Below, one piece after another: positions 1 through 8,723 of a stretch of DNA of 64,000 nt. The position numbers and the translations under genes are program-made. Positions within the stretch are counted from its first letter, which is position 1. Each line of letters begins with the position of its first letter. The stretch comes from CBDCUF01 sp965222525 (GTDB lineage Bacteria; Pseudomonadota; Alphaproteobacteria; Rickettsiales; UBA8987), in the NCBI GenBank assembly GCA_965222525.1, contig OZ244955.1, positions 2,046,001-2,110,000 of the forward strand. The letters run 5' to 3'. The notes under the pieces were generated by a model. That model was not told the DNA's origin and did no database searches. It saw only the letters and a list, made by a program, of their open reading frames with translations.

Positions 1-1
1 T

Positions 2-1069
2 GATATAATTATCGGGGACGGCCTGTTATATCAGGCGGTCGATTATATCGGCGGTCTTCTGCCCAATAATCGTGTGTTTATTATTACTGATAGTAATGTA
101 GCGAAATATCATCTGGAGACACTGGAAGAAGCGCTGGACAGTGCAAAAATAAACCATACTACAATTATTCTCCCTCCCGGCGAGGGTACCAAAAGTTTTG
201 CCAGTTATGAGAAGCTGCTGAACAGCCTGCTATCGCACCGTCCGGAGCGGCGGGATACACTGATTGCGCTGGGAGGCGGGGTGATTGGTGATATAGCAGG
301 ATTTGCAGCGGCAACCCTGTTGCGTGGGGTGAATTTCATCCAGATTCCGACTACCTTGCTGGCAATGGTGGACAGCTCGGTCGGCGGGAAAACCGGTATC
401 AATACCGCTTACGGCAAGAATCTTGTCGGCAGTTTTTATCAACCGCAACTGGTGCTGGCCGATACCGGCCTGCTTAATTCCCTGCCTGGGCGGGAGATAC
501 TGGCTGGCTATGCGGAGGTGGTAAAATACGGTCTGATAGGCAATGCCGGATTCTTTGCGTTTCTGGAGCAGGGCAAACCGGAGGAATATGATCCGGAATT
601 TGCACAGAATGCAATAAAAACCAGTTGTCAGATGAAAGCACAGATTGTCTCCGAGGATGAACGTGAGGGTGGCAAGCGGGCGCTGCTTAATCTCGGCCAT
701 ACTTTCGGTCATGCGCTAGAGGCGGAGACCGGCTATTCGGATAAATTGCTGCATGGTGAGGCTGTGGCTATCGGTATGGCGCTGGCATTCCGGTTTTCCG
801 AGCGGATGGGAATTTGCCCCGCTGGTGATACCGAACGGGTGATTGCGCATCTGACGAAAGTCGGACTGCCTGTCTCACCGCTTGATATAAAAGGTATTGA
901 TTTCACCGCCGGGAAGCTTGTGGAACATATGCTGCAGGATAAAAAGGTACAAAAAGGCCGTCTGGTATTCATACTTGTTGAAGGAATCGGCAAAGCCTTT
1001 ATAAAGAAAAACGTCGCACAGGATGATGTGCTGGCTTTCCTTCGGGATGTTTTATCGTCCTATAAATAA
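2..1069 (+). CDS. aroB: 3-dehydroquinate synthase, 5' end outside window
   Basis: Converts DAHP to 3-dehydroquinate, the second step of the shikimate pathway, in the cytoplasm with NAD+ and a divalent metal. The frame is open from base 2, upstream of the first possible GTG at 74, and the peptide before that GTG (DIIIGDGLL...) already fits the AroB N-terminus, so the true start lies left of the window. Visible family motifs are the NAD-binding GGGVIGD, PTTLLAMVDSSVGGKT, the KNLVG loop and the metal-binding GHTFGHALE. It ends 9 bases before the CorC-like gene, so the two are probably cotranscribed. aroK may precede it, but that is off the window. Confidence 0.95.
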   Translation, partial: DIIIGDGLLYQAVDYIGGLLPNNRVFIITDSNVAKYHLETLEEALDSAKINHTTIILPPGEGTKSFASYEKLLNSLLSHRPERRDTLIALGGGVIGDIAGFAAATLLRGVNFIQIPTTLLAMVDSSVGGKTGINTAYGKNLVGSFYQPQLVLADTGLLNSLPGREILAGYAEVVKYGLIGNAGFFAFLEQGKPEEYDPEFAQNAIKTSCQMKAQIVSEDEREGGKRALLNLGHTFGHALEAETGYSDKLLHGEAVAIGMALAFRFSERMGICPAGDTERVIAHLTKVGLPVSPLDIKGIDFTAGKLVEHMLQDKKVQKGRLVFILVEGIGKAFIKKNVAQDDVLAFLRDVLSSYK

Positions 1070-1078
1070 AAAGTAACC

Positions 1079-2317
1079 ATGCTGCTCATTTCGGTATTTG
1101 TTCTGCTGTTGCTGTCGGCGTTTTTCTCCGGCTCGGAGACCGGCTTTACCGCTGTCAACAAGGCGAGGATGCATAAGCTTGAAAGCGAGGGCAACCGGCG
1201 TGCAAGGATGGTCAAGCGGTTATATGAGGATAAGGACCGGCTGATCGGCACTATCCTGCTTGGCAATAATGCGGTTAATATCCTTTCCTCGGCTCTGGCT
1301 ACTACCCTGGCGCTCAATCTGTTCGGCAATGAGGGGGTGGCATATGCCACTATCGCAATGACATTGCTGGTGCTGATTTTCGCCGAGGTGTTGCCGAAAA
1401 CCTATGCTTTCCGCAATTCCGACAAGGTGGCCATGGCGGTTGCGCCAATATTCATCCTGTTGATGAAGTTGCTATATCCGCTTACCGCACTGGTACAGTT
1501 CATCGTCAATATTTTCCTTAAACTGTTTCGTATGGAAAAAGTTGAGGGTATCGGGCTGCACGGCACCGATATATTACGTGGCGCGATTGAAATGCACCAT
1601 CAGGAGGGAGCGGTGGTCAAGGGTGAGCGGGATATGCTGGGCAGTATCCTCGACCTTGCCGAGCTTGATGTCGGCGAGGTGATGATTCACCGCAAGGAGA
1701 TGCAGATTATCAATGCGGATGAGCCGGTGGAGAAGATTATCGAACAGGCATTCGGCAGTCCCTACAGCCGTATTCCGGTATGGCAGGAGAATCCGGATAA
1801 TATTATCGGAATTCTGTATAACAAGGATCTGGTGCGCAGCCTGATGGAGAATCCCGAAGTCGGACAGCTTGATATAAGGCAGGTTATCAAGGAACCGTGG
1901 TTTGTGCCGGAGACGACCTCGCTGCAGGACCAGTTACAGGCTTTCCGCAGCAAGCATAATCATTTTGCACTGGTGGTTGATGAATATGGCGGGCTGCTCG
2001 GGATGATTACGCTGGAGGATATCCTGGAGGAGATTGTCGGCCAGATTCATGATGAATATGATGTGGCACGCAGGAAAATCAGGCAATTGCCGGACGGGGC
2101 ATATATTGTATTCGGCGGGATGAGTATCCGTGATCTCAACCGTGAGTTGGACTGGGATTTGCCCGATGATGAAGCGGCAACGGTAGCGGGGCTTATCATA
2201 GAGGAAGCCGAAATGATACCCAATGCCGGTCAGAATTTCCACTTCCACAACTACCGCTTTGAAATACTGAAGAAAAAACAGAACCAGATCACCAGGGTAA
2301 AGATTTGGCGGGATTAG
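1079..2317 (+). CDS. HlyC/CorC (CNNM-CBS) family transporter-associated protein
   Basis: Integral membrane protein of the CorB/CorC/CNNM family, linked to Mg2+ or Co2+ efflux. The N-terminal DUF21/CNNM domain (about residues 1-170) starts with a hydrophobic helix followed by FFSGSETGFTAVNKAR and contains GNNAVNILSSALAT and EVLPKTYA. A CBS pair follows at about 195-320 (IPVWQENPDNIIGILYNKDL; VVDEYGGLLGMITLEDILEE). The C-terminal CorC_HlyC domain at about 335-412 contains DLPDDEAATVAGLI. The length of 412 residues is normal. It starts 10 bases after aroB. The transported ion cannot be deduced from sequence. Confidence 0.9.
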   Translation: MLLISVFVLLLLSAFFSGSETGFTAVNKARMHKLESEGNRRARMVKRLYEDKDRLIGTILLGNNAVNILSSALATTLALNLFGNEGVAYATIAMTLLVLIFAEVLPKTYAFRNSDKVAMAVAPIFILLMKLLYPLTALVQFIVNIFLKLFRMEKVEGIGLHGTDILRGAIEMHHQEGAVVKGERDMLGSILDLAELDVGEVMIHRKEMQIINADEPVEKIIEQAFGSPYSRIPVWQENPDNIIGILYNKDLVRSLMENPEVGQLDIRQVIKEPWFVPETTSLQDQLQAFRSKHNHFALVVDEYGGLLGMITLEDILEEIVGQIHDEYDVARRKIRQLPDGAYIVFGGMSIRDLNRELDWDLPDDEAATVAGLIIEEAEMIPNAGQNFHFHNYRFEILKKKQNQITRVKIWRD

Positions 2318-2429
2318 GGCGATTGACGATTTTGGTTGTGTCAATGAATAAGGATTCAAGCAATCGTAGTGCTGCTGTTTTCTCTTTGCTATGTATTTTA
2401 TATGAGGAAGGTGTTATATAGGCTTTCCC

Positions 2430-3542
2430 ATGCCAAAACCATCTAAATCACAAGCTAAGTCCAGAAATAGTAAAGGTAAGGAAAATAAAAAACGCAAAGC
2501 TGAATTAAGGCTTGTGGGCGGTTCCAGAAAAACGAAGAACAAGCAAAAAGAACTTTTAAAACTGACTAAAGTTAGTAAATCAACTAAATCCAATTCTGGT
2601 GCAAATAAACAGAAATCCACGACTAGGAGAAGAAACACTACCAAGAAAACTACACAAAAAAAAGTTGCTACTAAAAAAAATCCTGTAAAGAAAACACAAA
2701 AAACAACCAAGAGTGCTAATTTTCGTGAGGAGTCGGAGCGGTTGGTCCGTCAACGCCGCCGTCGTCCGCTATTACGCAGGATATTTAATACAATAATGGC
2801 TATTCTGCTTTTAGCTTCGATAATTTTTGTAGTAGTTGGCTCAAGGACTGGTTTCTTTGAAAAGGCACAGGAGTATATTAAAGACAGATTCTTCCTGCTT
2901 ACAGTTAATATGGGGTTTTATATCGGTGATGAGGTATATGTCGAGGGAGGTGAGCATATAGACAAGGAAAGTATTGCCGGCCTGTTTCCGCATAAGGGTT
3001 ATGGCGAGGAGGGGCGCATACCGATTTTCGCGCTGTCTATACCGGAATTCAAGCGCAATCTGGAGGCGTATGGCTGGGTTAAGGAGGCCTCCGTCGACCG
3101 CCGCCTGCCTGGTATGATTTATATCCGCATTACCGAGCGGATTCCGGCAGCCATATGGCAGTATAAGGGTGAATTGCGGCTGGTTGACGGTAGCGGTGCG
3201 GTGATTGACAGGGTAACGACGGAATATCAGGATTTGCCTATAATTGTTGGGGAGGATGCCAATATCCATGTCGGGATATTGCTGGAATTCATGCAATCGG
3301 AGCCGGAATTATTTGAAAGGTTCTCTTCCGCCGTCAGGGTAGGTAATCGGCGGTGGAATATTAATCTCAACGATGATATAGAGGTGAAGCTGCCGGAGGA
3401 GAATCCGCAGGAAGCCTGGCATTATCTTGCCAAACTGCAATCGGAAAAACGCCTGCTTGACAGGGCAATAAAACTAGTGGATTTACGCATCCCTAACCGG
3501 CTTTATGTCGAACCGGAAGACGGAGCCTTTGTGGAGGAATAG
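2430..3542 (+). CDS. ftsQ: cell division protein FtsQ with Lys-rich N-terminal extension
   Basis: Bitopic inner-membrane divisome protein that links FtsK to FtsL/FtsB. Residues 1 to about 105 are a low-complexity Lys/Ser/Thr/Arg tail. One transmembrane helix (IMAILLLASIIFVVVGS, about 121-137) follows, then a periplasmic POTRA domain (VYVEGGEHIDKESIAGLF) and the FtsQ beta domain (GWVKEASVDRRLPGMIYIRITERIPAAIW; LRLVDGSGAVIDR). At 370 residues it is longer than most FtsQ, entirely because of the tail. Codon use in the tail is A-rich, unlike the GC-richer remainder, which suggests the tail evolves separately. It sits directly before ftsA, separated only by a repeat element. Confidence 0.9.
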   Translation: MPKPSKSQAKSRNSKGKENKKRKAELRLVGGSRKTKNKQKELLKLTKVSKSTKSNSGANKQKSTTRRRNTTKKTTQKKVATKKNPVKKTQKTTKSANFREESERLVRQRRRRPLLRRIFNTIMAILLLASIIFVVVGSRTGFFEKAQEYIKDRFFLLTVNMGFYIGDEVYVEGGEHIDKESIAGLFPHKGYGEEGRIPIFALSIPEFKRNLEAYGWVKEASVDRRLPGMIYIRITERIPAAIWQYKGELRLVDGSGAVIDRVTTEYQDLPIIVGEDANIHVGILLEFMQSEPELFERFSSAVRVGNRRWNINLNDDIEVKLPEENPQEAWHYLAKLQSEKRLLDRAIKLVDLRIPNRLYVEPEDGAFVEE

Positions 3543-3543
3543 A

Positions 3544-3740
3544 AACCTCCCCCGTTTGCGGGGGAGGCAAGAAATTCGAGGAAGCCATATCCTTCGTAGC
3601 TTTAGCGTAGGAGGACTGCTTCCCGGATTTTCGGGGAGGGAATAATCAGATTATCAGATAATCAGTAGTTCCCTCCCCAGAAATCTGGCAATCATAGATT
3701 GCTCAGATTTCTTGCCCCTCCCGCAAGCGGGAGGGGTTTT
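3544..3740. repeat. palindromic intergenic element, family A copy 1
   Basis: About 197 bases between ftsQ and ftsA. Each end is a GC-rich hairpin: CCTCCCCCG/CGGGGGAGG at 3547-3568 and CCCCTCCCGC/GCGGGAGGGG at 3715-3736. The arms continue inward as complementary stretches (GGCAAGAAAT... pairing with ...ATTTCTTGCC), so the whole element is an imperfect long palindrome. A second copy lies in reverse orientation at 63021-63230. The final hairpin could also act in transcription attenuation between ftsQ and ftsA. It resembles MITE or Rickettsia-palindrome-like elements, but no family is assigned. Confidence 0.85.
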
Positions 3741-3750
3741 ACACTAATAT

Positions 3751-5028
3751 ATGCTAAAAAGTGAGAAAATAGCGGTTCTTGATGTCGGTAGCTCCAAGGT
3801 GGTGTGTTTTATTGCACGGGTTAATTCTGCCGGAAAGCTGAATATAACCGGCATAGGCCACCAGCTTTCGCAGGGGATACGTGCCGGTGTGATAACCGAT
3901 ATCAAGCAGGCGGAGAGCTGTATTCTTGCGGCAGTCCATGCGGCGGAGGAGATGTCCGGCGATACTATCGAGCAGGCGGTGGTAAATGTGTCCGGCAGCT
4001 TCATACATTCACATATGATAAAGGTGGAGGCCAGGATTTCCGGCCATAAGGTGACTGACCGCGACATCAACCATATTATTAACCAGGGCAACCAGAATTT
4101 CGACAGGCGCAGCAATGAGATAATCCACTGTATCCCTATCGATTATACGATTGATGATACTACCGGCATCAAGGAACCGCGCGGTATGTATGGAGAGCGT
4201 CTTTCAACCGAGCTGCATGTGGTGACTGCCTCCACAACGGCCATACGTAATCTTTCCAACTGTCTGGCCAATTGCCATCTTGATGTTGAGGATTATATCA
4301 CCTCACCATATGCTTCGGGGCTGGCCTGTTTGACTGAGGATGAGAAGAATCTGGGGGTTATCCTGCTTGATATCGGTGCGGGGAACACTTCGATTGCCAT
4401 GTTTGCATCGGGTAGCCTGACTTTTACCGATAGTGTGCCGCTGGGCGGGATGCATGTTACCCGCGATATAGCACGTGGGCTGTCCACAACTATTTCCTTT
4501 GCCGAGCGGATAAAGACCTTGTATGGCAGTGTGGTGAGTACCAAGAATGACAAGCATGAGATGATAGATATTCCATTGGATGATCTGGTGTCGGATGAGG
4601 ATATGGAGGGAAGCGCGGTGACAGAGGATAGTAATTTGTCTAAGGCTCTGTTGACTTCGATTATCAAACCACGGGTGGAGGAGATTCTGGAGATGGTACG
4701 CGAGAGGCTGGATGACAGGGGGCTGTATGAGATATCCGGCCCGCGTATTGTTATAACCGGTGGCAGCAGCCAGATACAGGGTATAAAGGAGCTGGCGGGG
4801 CATGTGTTCAGCAAGCATGTGCGTATCGCCCGCCCGCAGGTTATCAGCGGCATGGCCGAGGCAACCAAGGGGCCGGCATTCTCCACTGCCGCCGGAATGC
4901 TGCTTTATGCGCTGGAGAAAGAGGAACTGGCGGGCAGGGATATGGCAGACGCCAAGGATTCTGCAAATAAATCCCCGCTCGGCAAAGCCTTCAGTAAATT
5001 CACCAAATGGTTTTCGGATAATTTTTAA
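3751..5028 (+). CDS. ftsA: cell division protein FtsA
   Basis: Actin-like ATPase that tethers FtsZ to the inner membrane and recruits the divisome. The N-terminus has the phosphate-1 loop (IAVLDVGSSKVVCFIA). The 1C subdomain follows (VVNVSGSFIHSH), then phosphate-2 (VILLDIGAGNTSIAMF, about residues 203-218) and the adenosine motif (IVITGGSSQIQGI, about 340). The C-terminal amphipathic helix LGKAFSKFTKWFSDNF is the expected membrane-targeting sequence, so the protein is complete at 425 residues. In most alphaproteobacteria ftsZ follows directly. Here the next gene is a phage-type capsid gene and no ftsZ is in the window. Confidence 0.95.
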   Translation: MLKSEKIAVLDVGSSKVVCFIARVNSAGKLNITGIGHQLSQGIRAGVITDIKQAESCILAAVHAAEEMSGDTIEQAVVNVSGSFIHSHMIKVEARISGHKVTDRDINHIINQGNQNFDRRSNEIIHCIPIDYTIDDTTGIKEPRGMYGERLSTELHVVTASTTAIRNLSNCLANCHLDVEDYITSPYASGLACLTEDEKNLGVILLDIGAGNTSIAMFASGSLTFTDSVPLGGMHVTRDIARGLSTTISFAERIKTLYGSVVSTKNDKHEMIDIPLDDLVSDEDMEGSAVTEDSNLSKALLTSIIKPRVEEILEMVRERLDDRGLYEISGPRIVITGGSSQIQGIKELAGHVFSKHVRIARPQVISGMAEATKGPAFSTAAGMLLYALEKEELAGRDMADAKDSANKSPLGKAFSKFTKWFSDNF

Positions 5029-5179
5029 CGAGAATTATTCCCCATCATAGTTATTTACAAACACCCTTCCGGCGGGAGTTTGTCATATTTATAGTATTAT
5101 GCGGGTGGTGTAAAAGCTTCCCGACTCAAACCTGCACAAATCACAGAATCTTTTTCAATTCCTAACTTTAGGGAAAATT

Positions 5180-6388
5180 ATGACTATTTCACGTGTTACC
5201 AAACGGGTGGAGCAGCTTGGCAATGCCTGGGAGCAATTCAAGGATGTCAATGAGCGCCGCCTGTCTGAAATCGAGAAGAAAGGCCAGCCTGACCCGCTTA
5301 CTGTCGAGCAGCTTGGCCGTATCAACCATGCCCTGGATGAGTATAAGGGACGGCTGGACGGTGTGGAAACCGCCATGCTGCGTCCGGCATCCGGCATGGA
5401 ATATGCCGCTGCATCTGCGCTTGCCAACCCTGCTATAGCCGAGCATAAGGCTGCATTCTGCAACTACCTGCGCAAGGGAGAGGATGCTGACCTGGCGTTT
5501 CTGGAGAAGAAAGCGCTTTCGGTTGGCTCTGACCCTGATGGCGGGTATCTGGTTACCCCGCATGTGTCCGAGCGGATAATCAGGGCGGTATTCGAGACTT
5601 CCCCTATGCGCCAGGTTGCGGCGATAGAGGAGATTTCCACCGATTCGCTGGAGATTATCGAGGATGCGGATGAGGCTGCTGCCGGCTGGACAGGTGAAAC
5701 CGACCCTGTTACCGACACTGCTACCCCGCAAATCGGCAAGAAAACCATCCCCGTGCATGAGATTTACGCACAGCCCAAGGCTACGCAGAAGCTGATTGAC
5801 GATTCCAGTGTGGATATCGAGCAGTGGCTTGCCGGCAAGCTGGCGGATGTGTTTTCCCGTCTGGAAAATACTGCATTTGTTTCGGGTGATGGTGTTGGGA
5901 AGCCCAAGGGTATCCTGACTTATACCGACGGTACAAGCTGGGGTGAGATTGAGCAGGTTGCTTCCGGTGATGATGCCGATGTTACCGCAGATTCGCTGAT
6001 TCAGCTCTATTATGCGCTGAAGGAGGATTATGCGGTACATGCGACCTTCCTTATGAACCGTGCGACTGCTCAGCAGGCTCGCCTGCTTAAAGAGGCCAGC
6101 ACCGACCAGTATTTATGGCAACCGGGGCTTGCATCCGGTGCGCCTGATACATTACTCGGCCTGCCGGTATTGCAGGCGGCGGATATGCCGGCGCCGGCAA
6201 GCGGTAGCCTTTCGGTTGCTCTGGGTGATTTCAGCCGTGCATACCAGATTGTCGACCGCACAGGGGTACGTGTCCTGCGCGACCCATATACCGACAAACC
6301 GTTTGTGAAGTTCTATGCAACCAAGCGTGTCGGTGGTGACGTAGCCAATTTCGAGGCCATCAAACTGCTACGACTTTCGGTCAGCTAG
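5180..6388 (+). CDS. HK97-fold major capsid protein, GTA-like, orphan
   Basis: 402-residue HK97-family capsid protein. It has an N-terminal coiled-coil scaffold (about 1-60), the AEHKAAF region before the expected cleavage site (about residue 75), the E-loop region (GSDPDGGYLVTPHVSERI) and the P/A domains ending in GVRVLRDPYTDKPFVKFY and TKRVGGDVANFEAIKLL. From memory these match the major capsid of the Rhodobacter capsulatus-type gene transfer agent much better than the prophage capsid at 33.1-34.9 kb. No portal, protease or terminase lies beside it. It has host-like codon use, a good ribosome site (TTAGGGAAAATT before ATG) and no frameshift, so it appears maintained. Rickettsiales are known to keep GTA genes at scattered loci. 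Confidence 0.88.
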   Translation: MTISRVTKRVEQLGNAWEQFKDVNERRLSEIEKKGQPDPLTVEQLGRINHALDEYKGRLDGVETAMLRPASGMEYAAASALANPAIAEHKAAFCNYLRKGEDADLAFLEKKALSVGSDPDGGYLVTPHVSERIIRAVFETSPMRQVAAIEEISTDSLEIIEDADEAAAGWTGETDPVTDTATPQIGKKTIPVHEIYAQPKATQKLIDDSSVDIEQWLAGKLADVFSRLENTAFVSGDGVGKPKGILTYTDGTSWGEIEQVASGDDADVTADSLIQLYYALKEDYAVHATFLMNRATAQQARLLKEASTDQYLWQPGLASGAPDTLLGLPVLQAADMPAPASGSLSVALGDFSRAYQIVDRTGVRVLRDPYTDKPFVKFYATKRVGGDVANFEAIKLLRLSVS

Positions 6389-6410
6389 GCACTTTTTGTT
6401 GTTGCGAATA

Positions 6411-6450
6411 GGTGGTTTCTTGAAATCCTTAGCTCCATCAAGAAACCACC
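6411..6450. terminator. hairpin after capsid gene
   Basis: A perfect 13-bp inverted repeat GGTGGTTTCTTGA (6411-6423) and TCAAGAAACCACC (6438-6450) with a 14-base loop, 23 bases after the capsid stop. It lacks a strong T-run, so it may be a Rho-independent-like terminator or a small repeat. The right arm with the following bases (GAAACCACCATT) resembles the start of repeat family B. The rest of the 6389-6658 gap shows no gene. Confidence 0.5.
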
Positions 6451-6658
6451 ATTCTTGGTATTATACATCTTCACACAATAGATTAGAAACTTACCAAACA
6501 CTTCTAGACAGGGAGCGTATGCCTCCTGTTCCTGACCAAGAATAAGAACTTAATCCTTGAGTTTTCTACAAACATAGAAGGTGTTAAAGAAAACGAAGCC
6601 AGCTATCCCATCAGCATAGCTAATAAAAAGGAAATCATTCAGTTAGTCAGAAAAAAAA

Positions 6659-7075
6659 CTAGCTATCAACTTCCAGCTTGCTGGTGGGCAGACCTTTTTC
6701 CTTCCAGTCTTCAATACCGCCGGGATATTTATATAAATCGGTATATCCGGCTGCCGCAGCTTTATACGCTGAAAGCTCACTGGCCGGGCATGCGGTGTTG
6801 GTGCAATAGAACACTACCTTGCTATCCTTGGATGGCAGGACTTTGCCCAGTGATTCCGCATCGGTTTCCTTGACCGAAAGATGTACCGCACCTTCGATAA
6901 TCGTACCGTCGAAATATTTACCGCCACGTGAATCGATGATAACCAGCCCGCCGGCCTTTTGCATATCAACCAGCTCTTCTGCGGTAATGTTCTTGTATGG
7001 GGCATTATCCCCGGCACTGGCATTAAATCCGAAAACCAGCACTATAGTTAAAAAAGCGTAAGTTAAAATTCTCAT
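6659..7075 (-). CDS. periplasmic rhodanese-like protein
   Basis: Single rhodanese domain, predicted to be exported. Residues 1-21 (MRILTYAFLTIVLVFGFNASA) are a typical signal peptide cleaved after ASA. The domain starts with NITAEELVDMQ, has the CH2-like motif GTIIEGAVHLSV, and the active-site loop CTNTACPAS at about residue 90 with the catalytic Cys. It ends with YPGGIEDWKEKGLP. A very good Shine-Dalgarno (AAGGAGGGATT) precedes the ATG at 7075. Such proteins may carry sulfane sulfur or act in periplasmic thiol chemistry; the substrate is unknown. It appears monocistronic. Confidence 0.85.
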   Translation of the reverse strand: MRILTYAFLTIVLVFGFNASAGDNAPYKNITAEELVDMQKAGGLVIIDSRGGKYFDGTIIEGAVHLSVKETDAESLGKVLPSKDSKVVFYCTNTACPASELSAYKAAAAGYTDLYKYPGGIEDWKEKGLPTSKLEVDS

Positions 7076-7309
7076 AAATCCCTCCTTTGGGTTGTTGATA
7101 AAAACGAAGAAATCTCTCTCCGCCGAGCACTCTACGCAATTATATTCTGCAAGTCATCAAGAAAGGTTACTTTTTATATTGTGCTATTTTTGCATGGATA
7201 GGGAATTTTAAGTTGAAAAACTGTAGATATTATTACCTCATTGCTTGCAATTCGTTGCAGGTGCGAATAGCTTGAATGGAATTTTCACTGTAACAAATGA
7301 GAGTATAAT

Positions 7310-7498
7310 ATGAAAAGCAAAACCAGTGATGCAGACGACACAGCAAACCGAAAGGCACAGGAAATTCAGGAGAAGATTGCCTGGGAGGATGAAAAGGAAG
7401 AATTGCTTGCAAAAATAAAGTCAGCTAAGCAGACAAAGCAACAGCAGAAACAAAATGAGGAATTTCTGAAGAAATTGGAGAAAGGAAGCAAATCCTGA
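7310..7498 (+). CDS. small charged coiled-coil protein
   Basis: 62 residues, almost entirely Lys, Glu, Gln and Ala, predicted to form one long helix (EKIAWEDEKEELLAKIKSAK, then a Gln/Lys tract). No known domain is recognised. The ATG follows GAGAGTATAAT, a weak ribosome site. It lies convergent to dps (stop 7498, dps stop 7523). It could be a real small protein or a chance open frame in A-rich DNA. Confidence 0.5.
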   Translation: MKSKTSDADDTANRKAQEIQEKIAWEDEKEELLAKIKSAKQTKQQQKQNEEFLKKLEKGSKS

Positions 7499-7522
7499 AA
7501 GCTGCTGTAAGGCATAGCATGT

Positions 7523-7963
7523 CTACAACGAGCTTCTTAGCATCCAGGCATTCTTTTCATGTACAGTTATGCGGTCGACGAGCAAGCCGATAGTCGCTTC
7601 ATCTTCCAGTGTCTGGGCATCTTTCAGGGCGGTGGTCAGGGTTTTTACTATTGCATCCTGATCACAGGCCAGCTCCTTTACCATATCACCTGCAGCAGGG
7701 GAACCATCCCCCGCCTCTGCCAGTGAGGCCAATTCAAGAAACTGACGGAAACTACCCGGAGCTACACTTCCCAACGCGCGGATACGTTCGGCAATATCAT
7801 CCACCGCAGTTGCCAGATCGGTATATTGAGTTTCAAACAACAGATGCAATGACTGGAAATTAGCACCGGTCACATTCCAGTGGTAGTTGTGGGTTTTGAG
7901 ATATAACAGGTAGCTGTCTGCCAGCACCACTTTTAACTTTTCGACCAAATCACTTTTTGACAT
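7523..7963 (-). CDS. dps: Dps family DNA-binding ferritin-like protein
   Basis: Dodecameric mini-ferritin that oxidises Fe2+ with H2O2 and protects DNA. The signature is clear: KTHNYHWNVTGANFQSLHLLFE (about residues 23-44) carries the His residues and Glu of the inter-subunit ferroxidase site, followed by DLATAVDDIAERIRALG. The 146-residue length is slightly short because the N-terminal DNA-binding tail is minimal (MSKSDLVEK). The ribosome site GGAGG is well spaced. No OxyR or Fur site was identified. Confidence 0.93.
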   Translation of the reverse strand: MSKSDLVEKLKVVLADSYLLYLKTHNYHWNVTGANFQSLHLLFETQYTDLATAVDDIAERIRALGSVAPGSFRQFLELASLAEAGDGSPAAGDMVKELACDQDAIVKTLTTALKDAQTLEDEATIGLLVDRITVHEKNAWMLRSSL

Positions 7964-7996
7964 TTTTCCTCCGATTATTGCATTTTGCGGAGGATA

Positions 7997-8509
7997 CTAC
8001 TCGTAATCCATATCGTCAATATACCAGTTTTTCATAATTTCCCCGAGGGTGATACCGAGTTTGCGTTCCTTGTCGCCGCAGATGGCCTGTATATGGTATG
8101 ATTCCTGTTTATATTTGCCGAGTTCGGACTTTCCCTCATCATATTTTTCGCCGATTTCCAGCGGGATACAGTCCTGCCATAATTTCAGCCATGAATCGAA
8201 GGAACCTTTGTAATATTCATGGAAACTGCGTTTTTTGGGAGTAAGCAACCCCCATACGACCTCCTTCTCGTTACTATGTGCGGCAACCAGAAACTCCTTT
8301 ATCGCCGATTGCTGGCTACCAGGTTCAACCGGCAAGTCTTTCAGACGCTTTACCGCTTCCACTTTCGCCAGCTCGCCCATCACATCTTCATGGGATATTT
8401 CCCCGCTTTCAGCATCACCATGCAGATGCTCCGCCCCGCCATGCGCCACAACCATTTGCGGCAACAGTGCTATTATGAGAAATGTAAGGATTTTATGTTT
8501 TTGTTTCAT
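7997..8509 (-). CDS. exported protein of unknown function
   Basis: The ATG at 8509 gives a good signal peptide (MKQKHKILTFLIIALLPQMVVA) followed by a His-rich start of the mature protein (HGGAEHLHGDAESGEISHED). The rest (about 145 residues) has SHEDVMGELAKVEAVKRLKD and a compact region around GLLTPKKRSFHEYYKGSFDSW that loosely recalls small alpha+beta (NTF2-like) folds. An upstream ATG at 8557 has a better Shine-Dalgarno (GAAGGA) but would add 16 non-signal residues. The His cluster suggests metal binding in the periplasm, by inference only. Confidence 0.65.
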   Translation of the reverse strand: MKQKHKILTFLIIALLPQMVVAHGGAEHLHGDAESGEISHEDVMGELAKVEAVKRLKDLPVEPGSQQSAIKEFLVAAHSNEKEVVWGLLTPKKRSFHEYYKGSFDSWLKLWQDCIPLEIGEKYDEGKSELGKYKQESYHIQAICGDKERKLGITLGEIMKNWYIDDMDYE

Positions 8510-8612
8510 TGTTTTAATCTGAAATACTTCACTCTCCCACAAGGAAAAATTGAACATAAAGAATATATCCTTCAACGCAAAAATGCTATAAAATAATGGG
8601 TTGTGGGCGGAA

Positions 8613-8641
8613 ATGTTACAAACCTGTCATAAAAAGTTCAC
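8613..8641 (+). promoter_or_regulatory. Pho box (overlapping pair) upstream of the repeat protein gene
   Basis: CTGTCATAAAAAGTTCAC at 8624-8641 matches 15 of 18 positions of the E. coli-type PhoB box (CTGTCATAAAACTGTCAC). An overlapping unit (ATGTTACAAACCTGTCAT, 8613-8630) adds a third 11-bp repeat, as in multi-box Pho promoters. The -10 is less clear than at the other copies (TATTTT or TATCCT downstream). The box is oriented toward the gene at 8724. Confidence 0.65.
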
Positions 8642-8723
8642 ATTTATTTTATTGCTATCCTGCTTTCCATATGGCATTATGGAAAAGGTTAAGAAATCAT
8701 GACCAAGATTGAGAGATGTTTTT

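Noticed and set aside
4802..5050. 82-residue frame at the end of ftsA
   Set aside because: Out-of-frame shadow of ftsA.
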